This document shows positions 1 to 8,774 of a stretch of 64,000 nucleotides of DNA, piece after piece (the stretch's first letter is position 1; every line of letters begins with the position of its first letter). The position numbers were made by a program, and so were the translations under genes. The stretch lies in assembly GCA_902774815.1 (NCBI GenBank), contig CACYJV010000009.1, positions 33,587-97,586 on the forward strand, read 5' to 3'. The DNA is from an uncultured Prevotellaceae bacterium (lineage in GTDB: Bacteria; Bacteroidota; Bacteroidia; Bacteroidales; Bacteroidaceae). Under the pieces are notes generated by a model. That model was not told the origin of the DNA and searched no databases. It saw only the letters and a list, made by a program, of their open reading frames with translations.

Positions 1-1784
1 GAAGGGTGCTGAAGGAGTTTGTCAAGATGCAGTCCCACCCCGTTACGCCTCCCATGTATGAGGGGAGCATTTATAAGTTGCCATCGGACGAGCAGACATT
101 GCAGCAATCAAAAAAGCATACCACTCCCCTCTTCACAAAGACGGATGAAGGGAAGGGACTGCTTCTATACACTTTCCACCTCCCCTTCTATCAACGCAAG
201 GGCGACGAGAATGGTTACCTGGGCTATCCCTATCGCCACACGCTGCGCTATAGGATGAACATAGGACCCCATCTGCGTTTTGGACTGGTGGGTGCACAGG
301 ATGCGGGTGAGCCATTCTTCACCAATCGCAACACGTTGGGCTACGACCACTATGCCCTATATGGACAGTTGCGACGGCTAGGTAGGCTGAAAAACCTCGT
401 AGTGGGCCACTACCGACTGCGACTGGGAATGGGATTGGTCATGAATGGCAACATGAACCTTGGCAAACGCGCCCTGTTGGATGGCGTAACCCGATCGGTC
501 AGCAACATCACACCACATAGTTCGCGTATGTCGGCCAGCTATCTGCAAGGGGCTGCTGCCACCGTTACGCTGAACAGGCAGACCGAACTGACCGCTTTTG
601 CTTCTTACAGAAAGCTCGATGCCACGCTGCGAGGCGACAGTGCCATTGCAACACGCCTGACCTCCGGCTACCACCGGACGCCATCGGAGATGGAGCGGAA
701 GAACAATGCGGCGGAATGGCTGGCGGGACTGCGACTGGCTTGGCACTACGACCGCTGGCATGCCGGACTGACAGCACTCGCCAACGGCTTCGACCTGCCG
801 TTGCAACCTCTGGCATCGACGAAGTCTGCGACAAACAGCCAGCGCTATCGGGAGATATATCCGACAGGACGCTCGTTCGGAAACGTGGCCGTTGACTATG
901 GTTACCGAGGTCGCCGACTGACGCTTAGCGGTGAGACAGCGATGGACAAGGGTGGTGCATTGGCCACACTCAACGTACTGACCTACAGGCTCATAGCCCC
1001 TCTGCACCTGATTGCCGTGCAGCGCTTCTACAGCTACCACTACCAAGCCCTGCATGCAGCAAGTTTCGGCGAGGGCAGTCGTGTGCAGAACGAGAGCGGC
1101 GTGCTGGTGGGAGTACGGTGGAAACCCTCTGGAAATCTTCAAGTGATGGCCTACACCGACTATGCCTACTTCCCCTGGGCACGCTATCAGGCTTCTCAGG
1201 CCTCGCATGCCACCGATCATCTCATGGAACTGCGCTGGAACCATCGGCAATGGCGCTTCTTCGGGCGCTACAGGCTGCACATCGTGCAGGAGAACGACCA
1301 CGAAACGGACGACGAAAGCAGTGCTTTGACGACCACAAAGAGCCTCATCAACCACACACAACACCGGCTTCGCTTGTCGGCAGCCTATGATTTCGGAAGG
1401 CTGACCACACGGACGCAACTCGATGCTGCAATGAGCCATAAACATACCGATAGCCGTGGATGGATGATTGGGCAGACTTTGGACCTGCGCCTGCACCGAC
1501 TGATGATGAGCACCCATCTGGCCTACTTCCACAGCGACGACTACGACAGCCGCATCTATACCTATGAGCGCAACCTACGCTATGCTTTCTCGTTTCCAGC
1601 CTACTTCGGGCACGGCTTACATGGTGCCCTCTACGGCAGCTATGCCATCGCAGAACGTCTCAACATTTCTGCAAAGATGTCGTACACCCACTACTTCGAC
1701 CGCCACAGCATAGGTTCTGGCCTCCAACAAATCAACCACAGCTCCCAGACAGATGCCGAGGTGCAGCTGGAGTGGAGGTTTTAG
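1..1784 (+). CDS. Outer-membrane beta-barrel protein, C-terminal part (5' end outside window)
   Basis: The frame is open to the left edge, so the gene starts upstream; a GTG at position 6 is only the first possible start inside the window. About 590 residues are visible. They are rich in alternating aromatic/polar strands (for example 'LRYRMNIGPHLRFGLVGAQDAGEPFF') and the protein ends in 'LEWRF', a terminal aromatic residue typical of outer-membrane barrels. The passage 'AGEPFF...GYDHYALYGQLRRLGRLKNLVVGHYRLRLGMGLVMNGN' resembles the barrel part of Bacteroidales proteins that carry an N-terminal helix-hairpin-helix (ComEA-like) region, which would lie outside the window. The molecular function of this family is not established. 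The barrel assignment is fairly safe, the HhH link is from memory of the family. Confidence 0.6.
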   Translation, partial: RVLKEFVKMQSHPVTPPMYEGSIYKLPSDEQTLQQSKKHTTPLFTKTDEGKGLLLYTFHLPFYQRKGDENGYLGYPYRHTLRYRMNIGPHLRFGLVGAQDAGEPFFTNRNTLGYDHYALYGQLRRLGRLKNLVVGHYRLRLGMGLVMNGNMNLGKRALLDGVTRSVSNITPHSSRMSASYLQGAAATVTLNRQTELTAFASYRKLDATLRGDSAIATRLTSGYHRTPSEMERKNNAAEWLAGLRLAWHYDRWHAGLTALANGFDLPLQPLASTKSATNSQRYREIYPTGRSFGNVAVDYGYRGRRLTLSGETAMDKGGALATLNVLTYRLIAPLHLIAVQRFYSYHYQALHAASFGEGSRVQNESGVLVGVRWKPSGNLQVMAYTDYAYFPWARYQASQASHATDHLMELRWNHRQWRFFGRYRLHIVQENDHETDDESSALTTTKSLINHTQHRLRLSAAYDFGRLTTRTQLDAAMSHKHTDSRGWMIGQTLDLRLHRLMMSTHLAYFHSDDYDSRIYTYERNLRYAFSFPAYFGHGLHGALYGSYAIAERLNISAKMSYTHYFDRHSIGSGLQQINHSSQTDAEVQLEWRF

Positions 1785-1803
1785 GGGAGATGACAGATGA
1801 CTA

Positions 1804-1982
1804 AGAAGTTCAGGAAGTTAAAGAAGTTAGGGAATTTAAAGAAGTTCAGGAAGTTAAAGGAGTTAAAGAAGTTAGGGAAGCTAAAGGACGATACTTTTTC
1901 ATCTTGAAACTACAGAGAGGATTTCATGTAGCGAGGCTAGCGTCCTTTAACTTCCCTAACTTCTTTAACTTCCTTAACTTCC
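1804..1982. repeat. GAAGTTAAR 9-mer repeat forming a 42-nt inverted pair (REPIN-like)
   Basis: The intergenic stretch is built of degenerate 9-nt units (GAAGTTAAA, GAAGTTAGG, GAAGTTCAG). Arm 1849-1890 pairs with arm 1941-1982 in 39 of 42 positions, with a 50-nt unique spacer (1891-1940). The pair lies between the end of the barrel gene and the end of trhA (convergent), so it could also act as a transcription barrier, but no T-tract follows. A related stretch is translated inside miaB at 9410-9466. Confidence 0.8.
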
Positions 1983-2000
1983 AGACCTAATCCTTTCTAT

Positions 2001-2660
2001 TCAAAGATACTGCATCAGGATGTCCCAAACGGCAATGATATGGCAGACTGAACCGGCAAGGACGAAGAAATGGAACACCGTGTGCATATAGCGACGATGA
2101 TGAAGTGAATAGAACAAGGCACCGGTGATGTAGCAAACACCTTCGGCAATGATCCAGACAACGGCAGCCGTGCTGACGCAATCGAGTAATGGCTTGAAGG
2201 CAACGAGCACGGAAAGCCCCATCAGGCAGAAGCAAATGGTTTCCAGATTGCTGTGGTCCTTCAGCCGACGGAACGAGACGATGGTGCCTACGATGGCGGC
2301 CGTCCACACAAAGGCAAAGAGCAGCCACCCCCAAGGACCTTCGTCGCGCATGGCCACAAGTGTGATAGGCGAGTAGGAACCGGCAATGTGCCAATAGATA
2401 GCGGCATGGTCCCAACGGCGCAACCGCTCCTTCCACGGGTTCGCAGGACTCAGTGCATGGTAGATGGTGGAGGCAGCGTAGCTGCCAAGCATGCCGAAGA
2501 GATAGAGCGACACGCCGAATGTGGCCCAGCCATTGGCATGGCGCGCTGCCCATACGATGAACAGCGTGCCGACAACAACGGCCAACACGATGCCTGCAGC
2601 ATGGCTCCACGAGTTCCAGAGTTCCTCGGCACGTGTGTATAGGTGTCCTCTCTTCGTCAT
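2001..2660 (-). CDS. trhA: PAQR/TrhA (hemolysin III) family membrane protein
   Basis: A 219-residue polytopic membrane protein with about seven hydrophobic segments. Family marks are the N-terminal 'EELWNSWSHAAGIVLAVV' with the conserved S-x3-H pair, 'STIYHAL' with its histidine after the third segment, 'DHAAIYWHIAGSYSPITL' and the C-terminal 'HTVFHFFVLAGSVCHIIAV'. These histidines and the acidic residue are the predicted metal site of the PAQR/hemolysin III superfamily. TrhA proteins are linked to membrane-fluidity homeostasis in bacteria; the 'hemolysin' name is historical. It sits 56 nt downstream of rnr on the same strand, separated by a low-complexity 'CTTGCCCC' stretch, and may be cotranscribed with it. 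Confidence 0.85.
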   Translation of the reverse strand: MTKRGHLYTRAEELWNSWSHAAGIVLAVVVGTLFIVWAARHANGWATFGVSLYLFGMLGSYAASTIYHALSPANPWKERLRRWDHAAIYWHIAGSYSPITLVAMRDEGPWGWLLFAFVWTAAIVGTIVSFRRLKDHSNLETICFCLMGLSVLVAFKPLLDCVSTAAVVWIIAEGVCYITGALFYSLHHRRYMHTVFHFFVLAGSVCHIIAVWDILMQYL

Positions 2661-2716
2661 ATCTCTTGCCCCTTGCTCCTTCTCACTTGCCCCTTTTATC
2701 TTGCTCCCTGCCCCTT

Positions 2717-4981
2717 TTATCTTTCGATTGTGAAGTCAAGCTGGCGCTTCTCAAGGTTAGCCTGAGCCACACGAATACGGATGGGATCGCCAAGCTGATA
2801 CTTGTGGTGACGGCGACGGCCAATGAGGCAGTAGTTACGCTCGTCGAAGTCGTAATAATCGTCATCGAGGTCGCGCATAGGCACCATGCCTTCACAATGG
2901 TTTTCGTCAATCTCGCAATAGATGCCATAGGACTGGATGCCCGAGATGTGTGCATCGAAAACCTCACCGATGTGCTCGCCCATGAATTCCACCATCTTGT
3001 ATTTGATGGATTCGCGCTCGGCCTGTGCAGCGAGTTGCTCCATGTCGCTGGAGTGCTGGCACAGCTCCTCGTAGTAACGCTCATTGCCCGACTTGCCACC
3101 CTGTTCATAGCGTGTCAGCAACCGATGGACCATCGTGTCGGGATAGCGACGGATGGGCGATGTGAAGTGGGTATAGTATGGAAACGCCAGTCCGAAGTGG
3201 CCAATATTATGCACTGAGTATTTGGCTTTCATCATGGCACGCAGGGCAACGGTCTGGATGAGCTTCTGCATGCGTGTGCCTTCTGCATCGTCCATGAGCT
3301 GGTTCAGCGAACGAGCCGTCTGACTGGAGGTGCCTGCCGTCTTCAGCTTATAGCCAAGGCGCACGACGAACTCACGCAACCCTTCGAGTTTCGTCGGATC
3401 GGGCACGTCGTGAATACGATAAGGCAGTGTCTTGGGCTTCTTGCCACGCTGTGGTTTGCCCACGTCTTCGGCAACAGTACGATTGGCCAACAGCATGAAT
3501 TCCTCGATGAGCTTATTGGCATCGCGCTGCCGCTTGAAGTAAGCACGTGTGGGACGGCCCGTTTCGTCGACGTCGAAGTGCAACTCTTCGCCTTCAAACT
3601 TCATGGCACCGTTCTTGAAGCGCTCCTCACGCAACTTCTTGGCCAACATGTCGAGCAGCAGAAGTTCTTCGGCATACTCGCCTTTGAGGTCGTGTGGTGC
3701 CAGATGCTTGTCGCTATCGAAGAGGTTCGGCGACGGACGTCCTGTGCCATCCTCCACCCCGTTCTGTTCCAAGAGTTCCTGCACCTCCTCATAGGCATAG
3801 CGACGGTTGGAACGAATGACCGTGTGGACAACCCGATGGGAGCGCACCTGAGCATCCTCGTCGAGCAGGAAGATGACGCTGTAGCACAGTTTCTCCTCGT
3901 CGGGACGCAGAGAGCAGACGAAATTGCAAAGGTGCTCGGGCAGCATGGGAATGGTACGATCGACGAGATAGACCGAGGTGGCACGCTTCTGTGCCTCCTT
4001 GTCGATGATGCTGCCCTCGGTGACGTAGTGCGAAACGTCGGCTATGTGGATGCCGACCTCGAACAGCTTGCCTTCCTTGCGTATAGAGAGGGCGTCATCG
4101 AAATCCTTAGCATCGTAGGGGTCGATGGTACATGTCCAAACGTCGCGGAAGTCCTCGCGGGCGGCCAGGTCTTGAGGCGTCACCTCGCCCGATATCTTCT
4201 TCGCAGCCTCCTCGACCTCCTTCGGATACTTGTAAGGCAGCCCGTACTGAGCCAAGATGGCATGCATCTCGGCATTGTTCTCGCCTTCGCGACCAAGGAT
4301 GTCAACGACCTCGCCCACCATGTTTCGGTGCGAGGCATCGGGCCATTGCGTGATGCGAACCAGTGCCTTGTCATTGTCTTGGCCACCCTTCAGCTTGTCC
4401 TTCGGGATGAGTACATCCTGGGCGATGAGGTTGTCCTGAGTGACGAGGAAGGCAATATCGCGAGCCACACGCAGTCGACCGACGAACGTTTCCTTGGCGC
4501 GCTTCAATATTTCCAACACCTGTGCCTCCTTGATATGATTGCGACGGCGGGCCATCGTGGAGAAACGGACGTGGTCGCCATTCTGTGCCCAGAGCGAGTT
4601 GCGCTCAGAAACGAAAATGGGCTTGTCGCTGTCGTCTGGAATGACAGAGTTCTTTCCATTGGGTTTGCGCACGAAGCGACCTTCCTGCACCTGATTGGAG
4701 GTGTTCAGCCTATAGGATGAGTCGCCTACCTTGGCCAGTATGTCGTCCCATGCCATGTCTTCCATGGTCTCAATGGCCAGCATCTTCAGTGGATGCGTGT
4801 TCAGTCGCAGGGCGCGGAATATCTCCTTAAAAGAAAAAGTCCTCTCGGGATGTTCGCTAAAGAGTTGCGTCAGCATCTGCACCAGGTCCTGCTTGTTGGT
4901 GCGTCGGCGCATCTTAGTCTTGTTGGCGGCAGCCTTTACGCGTGCTGCCTCAGCCTTGTTGTTTCTCTTGGTCTTTGCCAT
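2717..4981 (-). CDS. rnr: Ribonuclease R (RNB-family 3'-5' exoribonuclease)
   Basis: A 754-residue protein of normal RNase R length. A basic, lysine/arginine-rich N-terminus (1-30) and a winged-helix-like segment (about 30-90) precede cold-shock-like domains (about 100-260). The RNB catalytic domain starts around residue 285 with 'DPYDAKDFDDALS', the Asp cluster that binds the two metal ions, and includes 'HFGLAFPYYTHFTSPIRRYPD' near residue 600. An S1 domain (about 660-745) closes the protein ('GEVFDAHISGIQSYGIYCEI'). The enzyme degrades structured RNA from the 3' end and acts in RNA turnover and rRNA quality control. It is complete, with trhA 56 nt downstream on the same strand. Confidence 0.95.
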   Translation of the reverse strand: MAKTKRNNKAEAARVKAAANKTKMRRRTNKQDLVQMLTQLFSEHPERTFSFKEIFRALRLNTHPLKMLAIETMEDMAWDDILAKVGDSSYRLNTSNQVQEGRFVRKPNGKNSVIPDDSDKPIFVSERNSLWAQNGDHVRFSTMARRRNHIKEAQVLEILKRAKETFVGRLRVARDIAFLVTQDNLIAQDVLIPKDKLKGGQDNDKALVRITQWPDASHRNMVGEVVDILGREGENNAEMHAILAQYGLPYKYPKEVEEAAKKISGEVTPQDLAAREDFRDVWTCTIDPYDAKDFDDALSIRKEGKLFEVGIHIADVSHYVTEGSIIDKEAQKRATSVYLVDRTIPMLPEHLCNFVCSLRPDEEKLCYSVIFLLDEDAQVRSHRVVHTVIRSNRRYAYEEVQELLEQNGVEDGTGRPSPNLFDSDKHLAPHDLKGEYAEELLLLDMLAKKLREERFKNGAMKFEGEELHFDVDETGRPTRAYFKRQRDANKLIEEFMLLANRTVAEDVGKPQRGKKPKTLPYRIHDVPDPTKLEGLREFVVRLGYKLKTAGTSSQTARSLNQLMDDAEGTRMQKLIQTVALRAMMKAKYSVHNIGHFGLAFPYYTHFTSPIRRYPDTMVHRLLTRYEQGGKSGNERYYEELCQHSSDMEQLAAQAERESIKYKMVEFMGEHIGEVFDAHISGIQSYGIYCEIDENHCEGMVPMRDLDDDYYDFDERNYCLIGRRRHHKYQLGDPIRIRVAQANLEKRQLDFTIER

Positions 4982-5012
4982 ATTGGTTTGGGGATTAATA
5001 GTTTTTACATGG

Positions 5013-5020
5013 CAAATATA
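5013..5020 (-). promoter_or_regulatory. Possible -7 box for rnr
   Basis: Read on the minus strand this is TATATTTG, a match to the Bacteroidetes TAnnTTTG box, 32 nt before the rnr start. A second match (TACTTTTG) overlaps 5023-5030. No clear -33 TTTG was found at the right distance, so the call is weak. Confidence 0.35.
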
Positions 5021-5117
5021 GCCAAAAGTATCGAATAATGATGCGATGGCAGCAAGAAATTAAGTTTTCTTTAGAGAACAGGGGTGTGTTTGGGAGCAGA
5101 GAAAAAGGGAGAATGTC

Positions 5118-5157
5118 AAAAAAATATCGCTACGCAGTTCAATCCGCGTAGCGATAT
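5118..5157 (-). terminator. Intrinsic terminator after the VWA lipoprotein gene
   Basis: A perfect 12-bp stem (5124-5135 with 5146-5157, ATATCGCTACGC) with a 10-nt loop. On the minus strand it is followed by seven U residues (5118-5124). It lies 80 nt after the stop of the minus-strand VWA gene and insulates rnr from it. Confidence 0.85.
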
Positions 5158-5237
5158 GGCATCAACTGATGACGTTCCTGCATGCCGTTCAATGGCGATG
5201 GGGATGTCAGAAGGCAGACAGATGGCCGGCAAAGTGC

Positions 5238-6395
5238 TTAGTCCGTGAATCGGACGCTGATGGTGCGCTGAGCACGAACGGTTTTATCGGGCGAGAGTAC
5301 CGTAATCTTTACCTCGTGGAAGTTACCGTCGAGCAGTTCACGGGCATTGGCAAAGCGGATGATGGCAGAATTCTGGATGGCGCCTGTCACAGGAAGCACG
5401 TCGAGTGACACGCCACGGAAATTGCTGGGAGCCGTCATGATGGTTCCACCGGTATACTGCGAGAGCAGCCAAGGACGCTCGTAATAGTTGCGCACAGTGC
5501 TTGTGGTATCGGCACTGTAGACGGTGTGGACAGTACCCTTCGAGGTGGGCCAGTTATCGATGTTGCTGACGTACTCGCACGAGAGGTCTTCGCGGCCCAT
5601 GGTGTAGTTGGGCTCATCAGTCAGGTTCACATAGATTCGGTTGGCTGTCGGACGGAAACTGAAATGCTCGTCGGCAAAGCGCAGGGCTGCCACTCCGCAC
5701 TCCTGATCGCGATAGCCGTCGTAAGGACTAGTCGATGCGGCCAGCTCTTCGGCATTACCGCCCTCGAAACCTTTGGAACGAGAGGTGCTGTAACGGCCCT
5801 CGCGATTGAGGAAACCATACAGGCCATCGGCGGTTGTGAAGTCAATACCGCCTGTGATTCGACCGTCATAGCCCACGCAACCGAAACGGATGTCCATCGT
5901 CGAACGCGACAGCTTCTGTGCCCAGCTGACCACATCGGCAGCCAGAGTGTCGCTTTCCTGCCCCATACTGCCTGAGTTGTCGATGAGAAACACCAGGTCT
6001 ACGTTCACAACCCTATGGTTTTCACTGTCGATACTGTTGCTAACGGTGAAGCCTTTGGGCATACCATCAACGCTAACCCATACGTTCTGCTCTGGACTGC
6101 CAGTACCGCAAAGGCGCATCCACTCGAGATTGTTAGGATTCTGAATACCCGTCAGGTCGAGTCGGATGACGGGTTCGCCATGTTCGTACTCCACCATATA
6201 CTGGAAGTTAGGGATGACGGTGTTCTCGTCGGTCACGATAGGATCAGGAGTTGCGTCTTTATCGGCCGGAATACCGGTAAGGTTGACTTCCTCCTCATCT
6301 TCTGTATCGAAGAGAGCGCATGAGGTAAACGACTGTGCCATGAAAAACATGGCGGCTACTGCTAACACGTTGTTGAAGAATTGATACTTTTTCAT
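5238..6395 (-). CDS. Secreted lipoprotein with von Willebrand factor A domain
   Basis: A 385-residue protein with a lipoprotein signal peptide ending in 'SFTSC' (Cys about 26). An acidic linker follows ('DTEDEEEVN'). A VWA domain starts near residue 130 with 'DLVFLIDNSGSMGQESD', which has the DxSxS MIDAS motif for a divalent metal. The domain includes 'GCVGYDGRITGG' and ends near residue 340. The C-terminal 'FHEVKITVLSPDKTVRAQRTISVRF' looks like a beta strand-rich closing domain. Binding to a protein partner or surface ligand is likely, but the partner cannot be read from the sequence. It stands alone between its own promoter and a strong terminator. Confidence 0.8.
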   Translation of the reverse strand: MKKYQFFNNVLAVAAMFFMAQSFTSCALFDTEDEEEVNLTGIPADKDATPDPIVTDENTVIPNFQYMVEYEHGEPVIRLDLTGIQNPNNLEWMRLCGTGSPEQNVWVSVDGMPKGFTVSNSIDSENHRVVNVDLVFLIDNSGSMGQESDTLAADVVSWAQKLSRSTMDIRFGCVGYDGRITGGIDFTTADGLYGFLNREGRYSTSRSKGFEGGNAEELAASTSPYDGYRDQECGVAALRFADEHFSFRPTANRIYVNLTDEPNYTMGREDLSCEYVSNIDNWPTSKGTVHTVYSADTTSTVRNYYERPWLLSQYTGGTIMTAPSNFRGVSLDVLPVTGAIQNSAIIRFANARELLDGNFHEVKITVLSPDKTVRAQRTISVRFTD

Positions 6396-6460
6396 TTTTG
6401 TTTGATTTTTTGATTGTTATTGATTGTATTTATTATCACGTTTTGTTTGTTCTCTGGGTG

Positions 6461-6468
6461 CAAAGTTA
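6461..6468 (-). promoter_or_regulatory. Likely -7 box of the VWA lipoprotein gene
   Basis: Minus-strand TAACTTTG, a match to TAnnTTTG, 65 nt before the VWA start. The 301-nt gap 6396-6696 holds this box and the divergent promoter of the epimerase operon; between them are only short imperfect palindromes (for example around 6521-6541) and no gene. Confidence 0.5.
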
Positions 6469-6643
6469 GTGCGCTTTTTGCCGTTTTCCAAGCATTTTTC
6501 GGCATCCTGTACGAACGCTCAGGGTTTGTGTACAAAACCCCCAGTTTCTACATTTTTCCTCATTTTCATCCCCTTGGAGTCCCTTTGAGGACTGTTTCTC
6601 GCGTGTATGCATAGGCGCAAACATATGAAAGTAGCAAGAAAAT

Positions 6644-6674
6644 TTTGTTCTGCACTCGTTTTTTCGTAACTTTG
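6644..6674 (+). promoter_or_regulatory. Bacteroidetes-type promoter of the envelope operon
   Basis: TTTG at 6644-6647, a 19-nt spacer, then TAACTTTG at 6667-6674, 22 nt before the epimerase ATG. Both boxes and the spacing fit the Bacteroidetes primary sigma consensus. It is the only clear promoter seen ahead of the co-directional genes from 6697 to 16927. Confidence 0.75.
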
Positions 6675-6696
6675 CAGGCGCAAAACCAACAAGCGT

Positions 6697-7698
6697 ATGG
6701 AAAAAGTACTTGTCACAGGAGCCAGTGGCTTCATCGGGAGTTTCATCGTGGAGGAAGGTCTGAAGCAGGGCTATGAGGTTTGGGCGGCCGTTCGCGGCAG
6801 CAGCTCGCGACAGTACCTGCAGGATGAACGCATCCGCTTCATCGAACTCGACCTGAGTTCGCAAGCACGACTCGTCGAACAGCTGCAAGGACAGTCCTTC
6901 GACTACGTGGTGCATGCCGCCGGCGTAACCAAATGCAAGGACAAACAGGACTTTTTCCGCGTGAATACCGATGGCACACGCAACCTTGTGGGTGCCTTGC
7001 TGCAGTTGGCGATGCCCGTGAAGCGACTGATCTACCTGAGTTCGCTCAGCATCTTTGGTCCCATTCGTGAAGAACAACCTTATCAGGAAATCCTCGATAC
7101 CGACTCTCCACAGCCCAACACGGCATATGGAGAAAGCAAACTGCAGGCTGAGAAAGCATTGAAGGAGATGACTGAGGGCAAGATACCCACCATCATCCTG
7201 CGCCCAACAGGAGTATATGGGCCACGCGAGAAGGATTACTTCCTGATGGCAAAATCCATCAAGGGACATGTGGACTTCTCTGTCGGCTGGAAGCAGCAAG
7301 ACATCACCTTCGTCTATGTGCGCGACGTGGTGCAGGCAGTCTATTTAGCGTTCACAAAGGGCACATCGGGCAAGGCATACTTCCTGAGCGATGGCGAGGT
7401 GTATCAGTCGTCGGCTTTCAGCGACCTGATCATCCGTGAAATGGGCCGTCCATGGTGCCTGCGCGTAAAGGCTCCGCTCTGGGTGCTGCGTTTGGCGACG
7501 TTCTTTGGTGAATGGTTGGGACGGCTGACTGGCAAGGTTACGGCACTGAACAACGATAAATACCACATTCTGAGCCAACGCAACTGGCGGTGCGACATCA
7601 CTCCTGCCCGTCGCGAACTGGGTTACGACCCACAATGGCAACTGGAACGCGGCGTCAAAGAGACCATCAATTGGTATCAGCAAGAAGGTTGGCTGTAG
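6697..7698 (+). CDS. NAD(P)-dependent epimerase/dehydratase (extended SDR)
   Basis: A 333-residue extended short-chain dehydrogenase/reductase. The N-terminal Rossmann motif 'VTGASGFIG' (about 6-14) binds the dinucleotide. 'YVVHAAGVTKC', 'YLSSLSIFG' and the catalytic 'YGESK' (about 144-148, YxxxK) follow, then 'ILRPTGVYGPREKDYF'. The C-terminal half will set the substrate, which cannot be named; nucleotide sugars or sterol-like lipids are both used by relatives. As first gene of a run of lipid and LPS genes, a role in envelope biosynthesis is a reasonable inference. Confidence 0.85.
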   Translation: MEKVLVTGASGFIGSFIVEEGLKQGYEVWAAVRGSSSRQYLQDERIRFIELDLSSQARLVEQLQGQSFDYVVHAAGVTKCKDKQDFFRVNTDGTRNLVGALLQLAMPVKRLIYLSSLSIFGPIREEQPYQEILDTDSPQPNTAYGESKLQAEKALKEMTEGKIPTIILRPTGVYGPREKDYFLMAKSIKGHVDFSVGWKQQDITFVYVRDVVQAVYLAFTKGTSGKAYFLSDGEVYQSSAFSDLIIREMGRPWCLRVKAPLWVLRLATFFGEWLGRLTGKVTALNNDKYHILSQRNWRCDITPARRELGYDPQWQLERGVKETINWYQQEGWL

Positions 7699-7735
7699 AG
7701 TTGGGTGATGAGTGATAAATGTTGGGTGTTAAGAA
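7699..7735. repeat. GTTGGGTGATGAGTG-type intergenic repeat
   Basis: Between the epimerase and PAP2 genes: short units GTTGGGTGATGAGTGATAAA / GTTGGGTGTTA. The same low-complexity vocabulary (ACCCATCACCC on the other strand) is seen in frame at 48286-48319 and 50597-50643. Confidence 0.45.
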
Positions 7736-7751
7736 TTGAAGGCAAGGAAAC

Positions 7752-8774
7752 ATGATAGTGAACTGGCTGATAGAATTATTCAAGATAGAGAAGGAACCGA
7801 AACGGGGACTGATGAGCTACGAGTGGGTCGTCTTGGCCTACGCGCTGCTTACGCTGCTGTTCATCTTCTTTACCTACACCAAACTCCAAAGCCCAGAGGC
7901 ACTTATCGTAGGACGTCTGCGCATCGTTGCCATGACGTTAGCATTATGGTTGGTGTACAGATTGGTGCCATGTAAACTGACCATACTGGCACGTATGGCA
8001 GCACAAATGGCACTGCTGGCATGGTGGTATCCCGACACCTATGAGCTGAACCGGGTGCTTCCCAATCTGGATCACATCTTTGCCACGTGGGAACAGACGC
8101 TTATTGGATGCCAACCGGCCCTACTTTTCTCGCTGCACATGCCACAGGCATGGTTCAGCGAACTGATGAACCTTGGCTATTCCAGCTACTATCCTTTGCT
8201 CGTAGTGGTGCTTCTCTACTACTTCGCCTACCGTTACCACGAGTTTGAGCGTGCTACTTTCATCCTGCTCAGTTCGTTTTTCATCTACTATGTGCTGTTT
8301 GTCCTGCTACCCGTAGCCGGACCTCAATACTACTACGCAGCCATTGGAGTCGACAAGGTGGCAGCTGGTGTCTTTCCCGACGTAGGTAACTACTTCAACC
8401 AGCACACCGAGATTCTTACTTCGCCAGGATGGGATGGCGGATTCTTCTACCAATTAGTGGAGAGCGCCCATGATGCAGGCGAACGCCCCACGGCGGCTTT
8501 CCCTTCCTCGCATGTGGGTGTCACGACGGTCATACTGCTGTTGGCATGGCATGCCCATAGCCGCCGGCACTGGCTTTTTTGGCTGGTCTTGTTCTTCTTC
8601 GTGCTGATGTTCCCTGCCACTGTGTATACGCAGGCTCACTACCTGATTGATGCCATTGCCGGATTGCTCACAGGCATACTGTTCTACTACCTCGTGGCAT
8701 GGATAGCCCAAAAGGTGACAATGCCCGTTAAGGGGCCGGCGAGTCATAAGAATAAACGTAAATCAAGAAAATGA
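7752..8774 (+). CDS. PAP2-superfamily membrane phosphatase/transferase
   Basis: A 340-residue membrane protein with several hydrophobic segments. The PAP2 active site is present: 'GERPTAAFPSSHVGVTT' (about 241-257, with Pro-Ser-Ser-His) and 'YTQAHYLIDAIAGLLTG' (about 292-308, with the catalytic His and Asp). The GxRP/AFPSSH layout resembles the Aur1/PAP2_3 branch, which acts on inositol or lipid phosphates, so it may work on sphingolipid, phosphatidylglycerol-phosphate or lipid A phosphate. The C-terminus is basic ('KNKRKSRK'). The stop overlaps the miaB start (ATGA), so translation is probably coupled. Confidence 0.85.
   Translation: MIVNWLIELFKIEKEPKRGLMSYEWVVLAYALLTLLFIFFTYTKLQSPEALIVGRLRIVAMTLALWLVYRLVPCKLTILARMAAQMALLAWWYPDTYELNRVLPNLDHIFATWEQTLIGCQPALLFSLHMPQAWFSELMNLGYSSYYPLLVVVLLYYFAYRYHEFERATFILLSSFFIYYVLFVLLPVAGPQYYYAAIGVDKVAAGVFPDVGNYFNQHTEILTSPGWDGGFFYQLVESAHDAGERPTAAFPSSHVGVTTVILLLAWHAHSRRHWLFWLVLFFFVLMFPATVYTQAHYLIDAIAGLLTGILFYYLVAWIAQKVTMPVKGPASHKNKRKSRK

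Noticed and set aside
2661-2716. Possible small gene or leader between rnr and trhA
   Set aside because: Only a CTTGCCCC/TTATCTTGC low-complexity stretch; no reading frame or hairpin of note.
3410-4720. 436-codon open frame opposite rnr
   Set aside because: It is antisense to well-conserved RNase R domains and shows no family features; long opposite-strand frames are common where codon position 3 is G/C-rich. The same holds for 378-1532, 26200-27285, 43180-44226 and 55862-57157.
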